Shown one piece after another: positions 55,701 through 64,000 of a stretch of 64,000 nucleotides of DNA. A program made the translations under genes and the position numbers. The notes beneath the pieces were generated by a model. The model worked only from the letters and a program-made list of their open reading frames with translations, made no database searches and had not been told where the DNA came from. This stretch comes from Sclerotinia nivalis (lineage: Eukaryota; Ascomycota; Leotiomycetes; Helotiales; Sclerotiniaceae), in assembly GCA_029531795.1 (NCBI GenBank), contig JAPEIS010000016.1, positions 744,001-808,000 of the forward strand, written 5' to 3'. Positions within the stretch are counted from its first letter, which is position 1. Every line of letters starts with the position of its first letter.

Positions 55701-57009
55701 AGTAGCTTCAGGCTCTAACGATGAGACAATCCGGCTTTGGGATACAGTTACAGGCGAATCGCTTCAAATGTTCAAGGGTCATTTAGGTTCGGTTTTGTCA
55801 ATTGCCTTCTCACCAGATGGTACAAAAATAGCTTCAGGCTCTGCCGATGAGACAATCCGGCTTTGGGATACGGCTACAGGCGAATCGCTTCAAATGTTCA
55901 AGGGTCATTTGGGTTCGGTTTTGTCAATTGCCTTCTCATCAGATGGTACAAAAGTAGCTTCAGGCTCTGCCGATGAGACAATCCGGCTTTGGGATACGGC
56001 TACAAGCGAATCGCTTCAAACGTTCGAGGATCATTCGGATTCGGTTTTATCAATTGCTTTCTCATCAGATGGTACAAAAGTAGCTTCAGGCTCTGCCGAT
56101 CAGACAATCCGGCTTTGGGACGTAGCTACAGGCGAATCGCTTCAAACGCTCAAGGGTCATTCGGGTTTGGTTTGGTCAATTGCCTTCTCATCAGATGGTA
56201 CAAAAGTAGCTTCAGGCTCTGACGATGAAACAATCCGGCTTTGGGATACGGCTACAGGCGAATCGTTTCAAACGTTCGAGAATCATTGGGGTTCGGTTCA
56301 TTCAATTGCCTTCTCACCAGATAGTACAAAAGTAGCTTCAGGCTCTAACGATGAAACAATCCGGCTTTGGGATACGACTACAGGCGAATCGCTTCAAACG
56401 TTCAAAGGTCATTCGGGTTCGGTTTTGTCAATTGCCTTCTCACCAGATGGTACAAAAGTAGCTTCAGGCTCTAACGATAAAACAATCCGGCTTTGGGATA
56501 CGGCTACAGGCGAATCGCTTCAAACGCTCAAGGGTCATTCGAATTTGGTTTTATCAATTGCCTTCTCACCAGATGGTACAAAAGTAGCTTCAGGCTCTAC
56601 CGATAAGACGATCCGGCTTTGGGATACGGCTACAAGCGAATCGCTTCAAACGCTCGAGGGTCATTCGAATTCGATTTGGTCAATTGCCTTCTCACCAGAT
56701 GGTACAAAAGTAGCTTCAGGCTCTAACGATAAGACAATCCGGCTTTGGGATACGGCTACAAGCGAATCGCTTCAAACGCTCAAGGGTCATTCGGGTTTGG
56801 TCGCATCCTCAATCTTTGAACAATATTCTATATCAAACCATTGGATAGTTGAAAGGTCAGATGGAGAAGTGCGAAATATTCTTTGGTTACCTTCAGATTA
56901 TCGGTTCTCTTGTATATGTTTTTATAAGGGAATTATAGCTATGGGGTTTTCAAACGGTAGCATTTTCTTTTTGAAACTTGAAAATGGAAACAAATTTCAT
57001 ATTATCTAA
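52748..57009 (+). pseudogene. HeLo-like/NACHT/WD40 NLR receptor, frameshifted
   Basis: Exon 1 52748-53230; intron 53231-53282 (GTAAGG..ACCAG, branch GGCTAAT); exon 2 from 53283. Residues 1-160 resemble the fungal HeLo-like N-terminal domain (PLNLLKTALQELTTKFEDT, QRSLLSLVLRN). Then a Gly/Asn-rich linker (NFTNAGGSQFIASNLNSGGG) and NACHT with Walker A GDPGKGKT and Walker B ILIIDALDECQ. At 55037-55056 a 10-bp unit is tandemly repeated (AATAAAGG twice), shifting frame and giving TAA at 55047. The other frame continues as LIYDAKRFVLHNR, SALFFAPENSIIR and twelve WD repeats to 57009. Such genes act in non-self recognition and regulated cell death. As it stands only an N-terminal/NACHT product of about 590 residues is possible. 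Confidence 0.85.
55257..56800 (+). repeat. Twelve near-identical 126-bp WD40-coding repeats
   Basis: Each unit encodes 42 residues ending TIRLWD. Differences cluster at few sites: after GHS (G/N/D, L/S, V/I, W/L/H) and in ASGS-[NADT]-D-[EKQ]. High sequence identity between units implies ongoing homogenisation or unequal exchange, as known for fungal HNWD-type NLR genes. Confidence 0.9.
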
Positions 57010-57343
57010 ATAAAAACCAGTTTCAGTATATCTATTAGTTACTACATTATTTGTGTCTTTAATATAATATCCTTTTATTTTTTTCTCTCTTTAACAAAGA
57101 GGTTGGGGGAAGTCCATGATTATATAGACTTTCTATTTGCTATCTTGATTCCAGTATGTTCTTGTGTGATCATATGATAGTTTTATTAGCACAAAGAAAT
57201 ATAAAGAATTATTTCATTTGATACAGCTTCGAGCTAATCATTATTAGAATTGAAGGTCCAAAAGCACAAAGAGAAAGATATAAATTCTCGATTCTGTTTC
57301 CAGTTTTGTATCATATTGACGTCGCATCACCAGGATAGCTCTA
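57010..57343. other. AT-rich spacer after the NLR gene
   Basis: Pyrimidine-rich TTTTATTTTTTTCTCTC near 57075 may belong to the 3' end of the NLR transcript. Nothing else recognised. Confidence 0.4.
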
Positions 57344-57419
57344 GGGATGCGATGATTCAACACCTGTACGTGGTGCATCCTACGAACCTATAATTTATTT
57401 ACAGAGCCAAGATTGAATC
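57344..57419 (+). ncRNA. HDV-like ribozyme (copy C)
   Basis: P1 GGGATGC 57344-57350 with GCATCCT 57375-57381 (G1.U again), P2 GATTCAA 57354-57360 with TTGAATC 57413-57419, P3 ACC 57362-57364 with GGT 57372-57374, loop TGTACGT, P1.1 GT/AC, a weaker P4, and CCAA (57407-57410) as J4/2. Both P1 and P2 differ from copies A/B at paired positions on both strands. Confidence 0.7.
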
Positions 57420-57740
57420 AGACTGGAGCTGGGCAAAGGTCGTGCTTTAAAAAGGAGCGGTACTGGATGTGAAGGTATCGTGAATTGGGTCCGGAATAGA
57501 GGATTTATCAATCGAACGGAGATAAAAACTACCCGACAATCAACGAAACAATGACGGAATTCGAAACGGAATCACCTTTACGAATCTGCAGTGGGATGCA
57601 GAGTCTGAGAAATGCTTTAAGGAGTATTTCAAAGCGGACTGCTTTTACGAATCTGTGTGGGAGCAGAGCCTAAGAAGGAAAGCGTTGTGCTAGCGATTGA
57701 TAGGGCACCTTTGGGGTGCTGATGTGTAGAGTTTTCACGA
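57344..57740 (+). mobile_element. Ribozyme-headed repeat (copy C)
   Basis: Starts GGGATGCGATGATTCAA and aligns with copy D (33050-33455 minus) to about GGTGCTGATGTG at 57720. It is less transition-damaged than D. It shares only the first ~90 bp architecture with the 866-bp elements. The 3' end and target duplication were not located. Confidence 0.6.
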
Positions 57741-58553
57741 TCCAACAATGTGTACAATCTGCGGGTATACTGGATTGGAAGTTTATAGATGGTTAAGGGG
57801 AGTAATTGAGGATATACAAAGGTTGGGATGGAATCTTATATAAGCAGATTAAGGATAAAAGGACGCTTTTGATATTTTACTCTACCGAATATGCAAGAGT
57901 GGTATTATAATGACAAAGGAACTTTCGAACGAGAGGGACGTTTTTAGTAAGTTTCATTTTTGTGCAAAGCATTCGACAGATATCATGGCAGCGGATGAGC
58001 TTTGGTAGAGGCTACCTTATGATGCTTATATATGATGCGTTCTTAACCCTCAACATCGTCGATTATAAACTATATATTGGGGGAATGGATTTTGCAGATT
58101 GTGTTTTGATTAATGAGCTGGAAATGCTGTGTTTTATGCTGCCTGGTTAGGGGTTAAGATACAACAAAGCTTGCAAGATACAGTCGGCCTTGTTGTACAG
58201 AAGAGATCTGGCAAGGTAATGCGAAACGGTGCACAAGCTGCGGGGCGTAGCGTATAATGGCAGCGACAGTGACATTGTCTATACAGCTCAAAAGAACAAA
58301 TGTGCGTATCGGTCTATAATAAGGTATAAGGCAATTGGCAATAGAAATACCAAATAGATTTAAAGAGCAAACAGGATAATGGATATAGAAAGGTTGTTTT
58401 TGCTTGAAGACAACCTTCTCAAAGAATACTGAGACTGATATCTAGTATCTGGGAAAGCATAGTAAGAATTGGTTACTCTTACTTATATTTGTAGTCTCAC
58501 TGGATACACTGTAAAAGACTCATAGATTTGCAAATATAATATTATCTCTGCAG
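57740..58553. other. Unassigned region with a possible short gene
   Basis: 57890-58150 could encode MQEWYYNDKGTFEREGRF, then after a short GTAAGT..GACAG intron ISWQRMSFGRGYLMMLIYD and DYKLYIGGMDFADCVL up to a TAG at 58148-58150. The intron would be only ~33 nt, so this is weak. 58150-58553 shows nothing. Confidence 0.25.
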
Positions 58554-58559
58554 GAAATC

Positions 58560-59600
58560 ATCATCCAAGCTTACAAAGCAATCCCCACAACTTTCTTCAC
58601 TTTATTCAGCAATTTAATCAATCTCGGGTATCACCCTTCTTGTTGGAAACAAGCTACAGGAGCTATACTCAAGAAACCTTCAAAACCAGACTATTCTATT
58701 CCAAAAGCATACAGAGTTATTGTTCTTCTCAACTGTTTAGGCAAGATAAGCGAAAGAATCCTAGCTCAAAGACTTAGTTATCTAGCTGAAACGACGAAAT
58801 TGCTTCACCACTCTCAAATGGGTGGCAGACAAAAGAAATCAGCAATTGATACAGCTCTTCTACTTACTATAGAAATCGAAAGAAACTCAAGGATCAAAAA
58901 GAAAACCTCAGCTCTCTTTTTGGACGTTAAAGGAGCTTTCGATTATATATCCAAAAACCAGCTCTTAGATATCTACAAAAAGTTACATCTTCCAACTAAT
59001 CTCATAGCTTGGATCTCATCATTTCTGAAAGAAAGACTACTCAAACTCGTATTCGATGTTCAAACAAAGTCGTTCAAATCAATCAATACTGGAATCCCTC
59101 AAGGAAGCCCTATATCACCAATCCTCTTCTTAATCTATATCCGAGATCTCTTTCAATCAAACTCAATTAAATTTCTCTCATATATTGATAATATAGCTTT
59201 GATCATTCACTCTACCAACTGGAAAAAGAATATTCTCATTCTCGAAAAAGCAGCTACAAACATCTATACTCTTGGTGAGAAAAACGCTATCCAATTCGAT
59301 TTAGCAAAAACAGAGCTAATGCATTTCTTCACATCCAAATACACAAAAGACGCTCCAATCAAGCTACCCAATCTCGAGATTGTTCAACCTTCGACACTAG
59401 TCAGATGATTAAATGTATGATTCGATCCTGGCCTTAGCTTCAAGCAACACGTTACAATCAAAGCTACTCAAGCCAAAGTTTTGTTCTATCGAATAACTAG
59501 GCTAGCTAATACTGAGAAAGGACTTAGTCCCAAAGCCATGAGACAATTATATATGACTTGCATAACCAGTATAGCTGATTACGGTTCTATCATTTGATGG
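58560..59600 (+). pseudogene. LINE reverse transcriptase, nearly open
   Basis: MLHHSQMGGRQKKSAIDTAL, LFLDVKGAFDYISKNQLL, GIPQGSPISPILFLIYI and FLSYIDNIALI, where the YxDD box has become Y-I-D-N (GAT to AAT). A TGA after STLVR (59408) and a later TGA end the frame. Confidence 0.8.
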
Positions 59601-60584
59601 AAAGGTCAAATTCAATTCAAGAAAACTCTTCAATCAATTCAGAACCTAGCTCTTCGCAAGATTCTAGGGGTCTTCAAAACCTCACCTATCAAACCAATGG
59701 AAGTAGAAGCAGCCCTTTGCCCTCCAGAAGTCAGATTAAATGCTGGAATAAAGCAATATGCATTCAGATTACTAAAAATCTCCCGGTCACATCCAATCAA
59801 TCAAATCATATCGAAGCTGATTGCTGAAAAGAAGAATCAGGATGCGATTTCTACTCCACAAAGAAAGTATCCAAAGCCTACCCAACTCGAAAGAATCAAT
59901 AACTCAATCAGAGAAGAATACGATTCCTTCGCTTTAGAAAAAATTGATCATTTCCACTTTCCCCCTTGGAAAAGGGATACTCCATACAAAGTCAATATCA
60001 GCAAACTACCCAAGGAAGATGCTGTAATCATATACAATCTAGCTTTCAAATATAGAAGCAAAAACACCATTGTTATATATACAGATGCTTCGTCAATCTT
60101 GGAAGGGATAGGAGTAGGAATCGGGATCGTCGCTATTTCGGCCAGCGATCAAGTTCTTCACAAAGAAACACTCAATATTGGGGTAAATCAATTAGTGTAT
60201 AATGGTGAACTTCTTGAAGTCACAAGAGCAATCGAATACACAAGTTCTACAGCTCAACCAGACCAGAAATTCAAGATCTACTCCGATAATCAGGCCGGAC
60301 TTTACCGATTGAAAACACCTTCGGATGCTCCTGGTCAAACATACCAAATCAGAGCAATCAAAGCCACAGAAACTCTCATAAGGAAAGAAACCGAGATCTC
60401 CCTCAATTGGGTCCCTGGGTATACCTCGGTGAAAGGAAACGAACTAGCCGATGCCCTTGCAAAAGAAGCTATAAGACTAAGATCATCGTCGAACGAAACT
60501 AGCTTTGCCTCATTAGGAATGAATATCAAAAGAACCAAATCTGAAGATTGGATTATCTTTCTCAATACAAACAACCCCCGATAA
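59594..60584 (+). pseudogene. LINE RNase H, mostly open
   Basis: From 59697: HFPPWKRDTPYKVNIS, VIYTDASSILEGIGVGIG (first Asp), LLEVTRAIEYTS (Glu), IYSDNQAGLYRL (Asp), LNWVPGYTSVKGNELADALAKEA (His replaced in GHxxxxGNE). A TAA after NNPR stops it; the CCHC tail reads on past it (CRYGKRETPGHLL). Confidence 0.8.
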
Positions 60585-61324
60585 TCACCATCATCATATA
60601 CAAAAATTTACCCTTGGAAAACCAGCTCAAAAATCGGTATCCCAGGGAATATCAAAAGAAATATCATCAGTGCCCTTTTCCAATTAAAGATTGGTCACGG
60701 ATACTTCAAATCATATTTACAACGCTTTGGAATCTCGGCAAATGATAAATGTAGATATGGAAAAAGAGAAACTCCTGGTCATTTATTACTCAGCTACCCT
60801 TTATATAAAAAAGCAAGAAGAAAACTCAAAGAAAATAACCTATCGTCCAGACTCACTATAAAATACCTACTTCATACCAAAGCAGAAATAATCAAAATCT
60901 TCGAGTTCATCGATACAACAAGAATAGCTACTAGATCATAACATCTCAAACGAATACAAAAAGAAGAAGGAGAAGTAGAAGCAAAAGAAACAAAAGGAGC
61001 AAAAGGAACAAGAAAAGAGATGAATGATGAAATTAAAAGAAAAATGTAAATCCTTCTACAATTTTAAATAAATATTATTTCTTTTGTTATCTCTATAATA
61101 TGCTTCAGCATCTGTAGGACAGGATTATTCCTCAGGATTAGTTTTCACTTCCCCCATTCAACTCAAAAGATTGAGTTTACCTCAATCATTTAAATCATGT
61201 ACTTAGCCAGGCCTATAAGCCAGCTTACCTTCATTATGTTATCTGTTAGGGGTTCGTAAGAGCCTCTAGCCGTCTTAGATAGTCTTAGACTCAGTGTAGA
61301 CGTTAATTTAATCAATCAATCAAT

Positions 61325-62368
61325 TGTGTATTGAAGGGGCTATTAGTGGTTAGGATGATATTGTTGCTTCTAGTTGTAGTAATGGCCGAGATAACTGGTC
61401 CATTGATGCCAGCCTTTTTGAAGGCTTCGTTGATCTTGTTTCTTGTATGTAATGGTATAAAAGAATTGGGTTGATGAAGAAGTGGATTAATAAGGATTAA
61501 TCGTTTGCTAGGAACATCATTCTTTTGTTCTACAGGCTTTTGTTTTGTAGAGTTCCCTTTGGAAACTACTTTCCATTCCCCTACTGATTTGGTAACAGTA
61601 GCATAGCTTGCTTTGCCAATTGGTGAAGCGTTTGTTGAAGGAGTAATTGATTGATTGGGAAGGTTGGAAAGATGATTGGCTTGATTTTCAATCCTTTTGG
61701 TAGCCTTTTCGAGATGGGAGATTTGTGATGTGATGATATTCGAAGCTTTTGTCAATTTTCCTTTTTCGAGATATTCACGGAATATTTCGATTAGATCTAG
61801 GATCTTCGATTGTTCTTCGATTTCCTTTTCCAAAGAAGCAGCTAAAATAAGGAAGTCTCTAGCTTTTTGAATAGCTTCTTTTGGCCTTGTAGGATTAGAT
61901 CCTGATTGACTAAATTGCCGTCTTCGTTTGTTATTGATTTGGAGTGATGGGAGATTAGTAGATGATTTGAAAGGATTATCAGAGCTAAGAATATTGTGTT
62001 GAGCTTGGGAGTTGAAGGATTGGAAAGGGGTTGGGCTAGAAAGGATAAATGGGGGACTGTTGAGGCTCTCCTCATAAAGGAGTGGTGCAACCTCCTCTTG
62101 AGTTGGAGTACCTAAGATGACTCTTGGAAAGCTGGATGGGATAGTATCGACCATAATGGTCTCTTCGTCCATAATGGGAGGATGGAGAATCTTCGATTTT
62201 GACGCGATTTTTCGTGTGTATTTCGTGTTTTGTGCAGCAACGACAGTATCACAACAATTACTGGTTCAATTTCTTTGGGGACAATTGTATTCAATTTGGA
62301 TTGGTTTGTTTAGTCAATATAAGGTATAAAAAGGGCGTATTTCGAAGAATTATTCTTCTTCAAAATTT
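61325..62368 (-). pseudogene. LINE ORF1, 3' end removed by the facing LINE tail
   Basis: ATG 62172 on minus; 282 codons with FPRVILGTPTQEEVAPLL, LQINNKRRRQFSQSGS, KARDFLILAASLEKEIEEQ, SYATVTKSVGEWKVVSKGN, PVISAITTTRSNNIILTTNS. The last codons (QLID) are the neighbouring AATC tail. ORF1 lacks its zinc-knuckle end. The leader up to ~62368 matches the other ORF1 copy (CAGTATCACAACAA). Confidence 0.8.
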
Positions 62369-62371
62369 GTT

Positions 62372-64000
62372 GTGGGAACGAAAGGAAGAAGAGCTTACAG
62401 ATTATACCTTTCAGGACGAATAAAAGAGCATTTCAACAAAAAGATAGCTATTCATATATTCAAGAAGCTTCGATATATATATTATAATCTTTCAGGAATT
62501 CTTTCTCCTTCGACAAATAGAAATAGATACTTTCTTTTCATTACAAATGATACTACAAGAGTTGATTGGATATATTATATGAAGGATAAAAAGGCTACAA
62601 CAATGGTTCCTGTTCTAATGAATCTTATCAAGGAAATTGAAAACGAAATAAGAGAAAAAGTTGTAATTGTTCGTATAGATAATAGAAAAGACGAATTTGG
62701 TATAGTATTTCAAGACGAATTCAAAAACTTGGTATACAATTCGAACCTTCTCCTCCAGGAAAGCATTCTATAAACGGAATCGCCGAGAAACAAATTCAAG
62801 ATATCAATACTAGATCTAAAAGTTTACTCGATCAAATAGATATACCAAACGATCAATAGAAGCTAACGACTCGTTATACTATTTGGTTACGCAACAGAGC
62901 TCCAACGAAAGCTCTACCATTCGGGAAATCAGGACCTTTATCCATAGCGATAACTCCTTTCGAAGCATACTATAGCAGATTACCGGATTTCTCGAATCTA
63001 CAAATATTTGACTATAAAGCATTCGCTCTCAACCCTCAACATCCAGGAAAACTAACAAAGAAGTTTGAATCACAAATATTAAAAGGGGACTTTATATTCG
63101 TTAGAATAGATGAATATCATATTTATCTTCTACTTAGTCTCCTTTCCAAGAAGATAATAAAAACCGCAGATGCTGACTTCAATGAATATAGTTTTCCATT
63201 TAAAGAAACTTCAATTGAATCAAGATCTGGTACAGACAGGGCAATTTCAAAGTTTGGTATAGACAAAGCAACCCTAAGGTCTGGTACAGACAGGGCAATT
63301 TCAAAGTCTGGTATAGATAAAGCAACCCTAAGGTCTGGTACAGACAAGGCAATTTCAAAGTCTGGTATAGACAAAGCAACCCTAAGGTTTGGTATAGACA
63401 AAACAACTTCAAAATCTGGTACAGATAAGAGAGCTCCAAAAGCTAAAAAGAGAGATCCACCATCTACAGCGAAAGAACCTTAACAAAAGAAAAGAGGAAG
63501 ACCTTCGATACAAAAGAAGATCTCACAAGCAAATGCCAATATAATTAGAAGTTTATTGAATACTACCTGCAAATACTGTTTGAGAAAGATTTTTAGTGAT
63601 CAAATTGTACAACAAGTAAAAGCCTTGAAAGTTGTTGCTGTTGATACTGAAAATTCTGTTCAAATCGGTGGTTCAGTAATGCTTTTTGAGACAATAAAAC
63701 TTGAAGAGGTTATGCGAAAAGACAATAAGCAATGGTTAAAAGCCATTAGATCTGAATTGATTAGTCTTCGGGAGAACGGTATATTCGAGATTATACAAAG
63801 GGAAGTGCTAGGAGGCAAGAAACTGATAACTTCCAAATGGGTTCTGCAGAACAAAATGAATCAATTCAATAAGATAGCTAAATGAAAGGCTAGACTCATT
63901 GTAAAAGGATATCTACAATAGAAAGGTATCGATTTCAAAAAAACATTTGTAAAAATCGGGAGATATTCTACATTGAGAACTCTACTCGCTAAAGCTGTGT
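62372..64000 (+). pseudogene. Copia-type pol fragment (integrase to RT), runs off the window
   Basis: Integrase core: SGILSPSTNRNRYFLFITND (first D region), VVIVRIDNRKDEFG (second D), and, after a one-base shift, PGKHSINGVAEKQIQDI (E). Then FGKSGPLSIAITPFEAYY and FALNPQHPGKLTKKFESQ, the 27-bp repeat array, KKRGRPSIQKK, and the start of Copia RT: EEVMRKDNKQWLKAIRSEL, SLRENGIFEII, KLITSKWVLQNKMN, KARLIVKGYLQ. Several TAA/TAG/TGA. No LTR, gag or protease in the window. Confidence 0.8.
63226..63441 (+). repeat. Eight 27-bp in-frame repeats inside Copia pol
   Basis: Units alternate between TCTGGTACAGACAGGGCAAT+TTCAAAG and TTTGGTATAGACAAAGCAAC+CCTAAGG, encoding 9-residue blocks SGTDRAISK / SGIDKATLR. 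Located between integrase and RT, in the normally variable linker. Confidence 0.9.

Larger units (their letters stand above)
58554..61324 (+). mobile_element. 5'-truncated Tad-like LINE
   Basis: Homology to the 15790-18820 copy begins at GAAATCATCATCC (58554). 3' UTR with the CACTTCCCCCATTC, TAAGCCAGCTTACC and GACTCAGTGTAGACG blocks and an AATC tail ending near 61324. It is less mutated than the 15.8-kb copy and therefore a better guide to the family. Confidence 0.85.

Noticed and set aside
63200..63439. Minus-strand repeat proteins (CLYQTLGLL, SVPDLRVALSIPD)
   Set aside because: Reverse-strand reading of the 27-bp repeats in Copia pol.
1..64000. tRNA, rRNA genes or CRISPR arrays
   Set aside because: No sequence with the required boxes, cloverleaf or regularly spaced repeats was seen by eye; the tandem repeats present have no spacers.

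Overview
The window looks like a repeat-rich, AT-rich stretch of a filamentous ascomycete (Pezizomycotina) chromosome. The evidence is short GT..AG introns with CTNAC/TACTAAT-type branch sites, Tad-type LINEs, chromodomain Gypsy elements, a HeLo-like/NACHT/WD40 receptor gene, DUF3716 and DUF3435/FluG-type families, and long blocks where decay is almost entirely C-to-T/G-to-A transitions, as expected from RIP. A Leotiomycete is a guess I cannot confirm. Every family assignment was made by reading the sequence; no database search was run.

Layout. 0-1.2 kb: broken UPC2-like Zn(II)2Cys6 regulator (minus). 1.2-5.5 kb and 13.9-18.8 kb: two halves of one Tad-like LINE. The LINE carries a nested element with 286-bp identical LTRs and was split by an inversion of about 12.6 kb. 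Between them (9.9-13.8 kb) lies a small host-gene island: a divergent Ras-like GTPase, a small Cys protein, an unknown protein and a tandem zinc-ribbon protein. 19-23.4 kb: remnants of a pogo-like transposase, a LINE 3' end, a DUF3716 gene and a heptad-repeat ORF. 24.07-25.16 kb: solo LTR interrupted by an 866-bp retroposon. 25.78-31.58 kb: Gypsy chromovirus A (TSD ATTCT). 32.5-33.5 kb: Gypsy fragment with a second ribozyme-bearing repeat. 33.81-41.20 kb: Gypsy chromovirus B (TSD CTACG) with an extra 3' ORF. 42-43.5 kb: LINE fragment and two related LTRs. 44.03-45.48 kb: dead Tc1/mariner-like element. 45.87-48.43 kb: apparently intact seven-exon oxidosqualene cyclase (733 codons). 49.7-51.4 kb: decayed DUF3435/FluG-type gene interrupted by the second 866-bp retroposon. 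51.5-52.3 kb: LINE ORF1. 52.7-57.0 kb: NLR gene split by a 10-bp tandem duplication. 57.3-64 kb: third ribozyme-bearing repeat, LINE RT/RNase H, LINE ORF1 and a Copia fragment with a 27-bp repeat array.

Most striking observation: two near-identical 866-bp retroposons, each bounded by a 12-13 bp target duplication, begin exactly at the first base of a sequence that folds like an HDV-type self-cleaving ribozyme (P1 with G.U closing pair, P2, P3, P1.1, P4, CNRA-type J4/2). Two diverged repeats elsewhere in the window keep the same fold with compensatory changes in P1 and P2. The 866-bp elements end in (AATC)n and share a 3' tail with the autonomous LINE, so they look like ribozyme-headed, LINE-mobilised non-autonomous elements.
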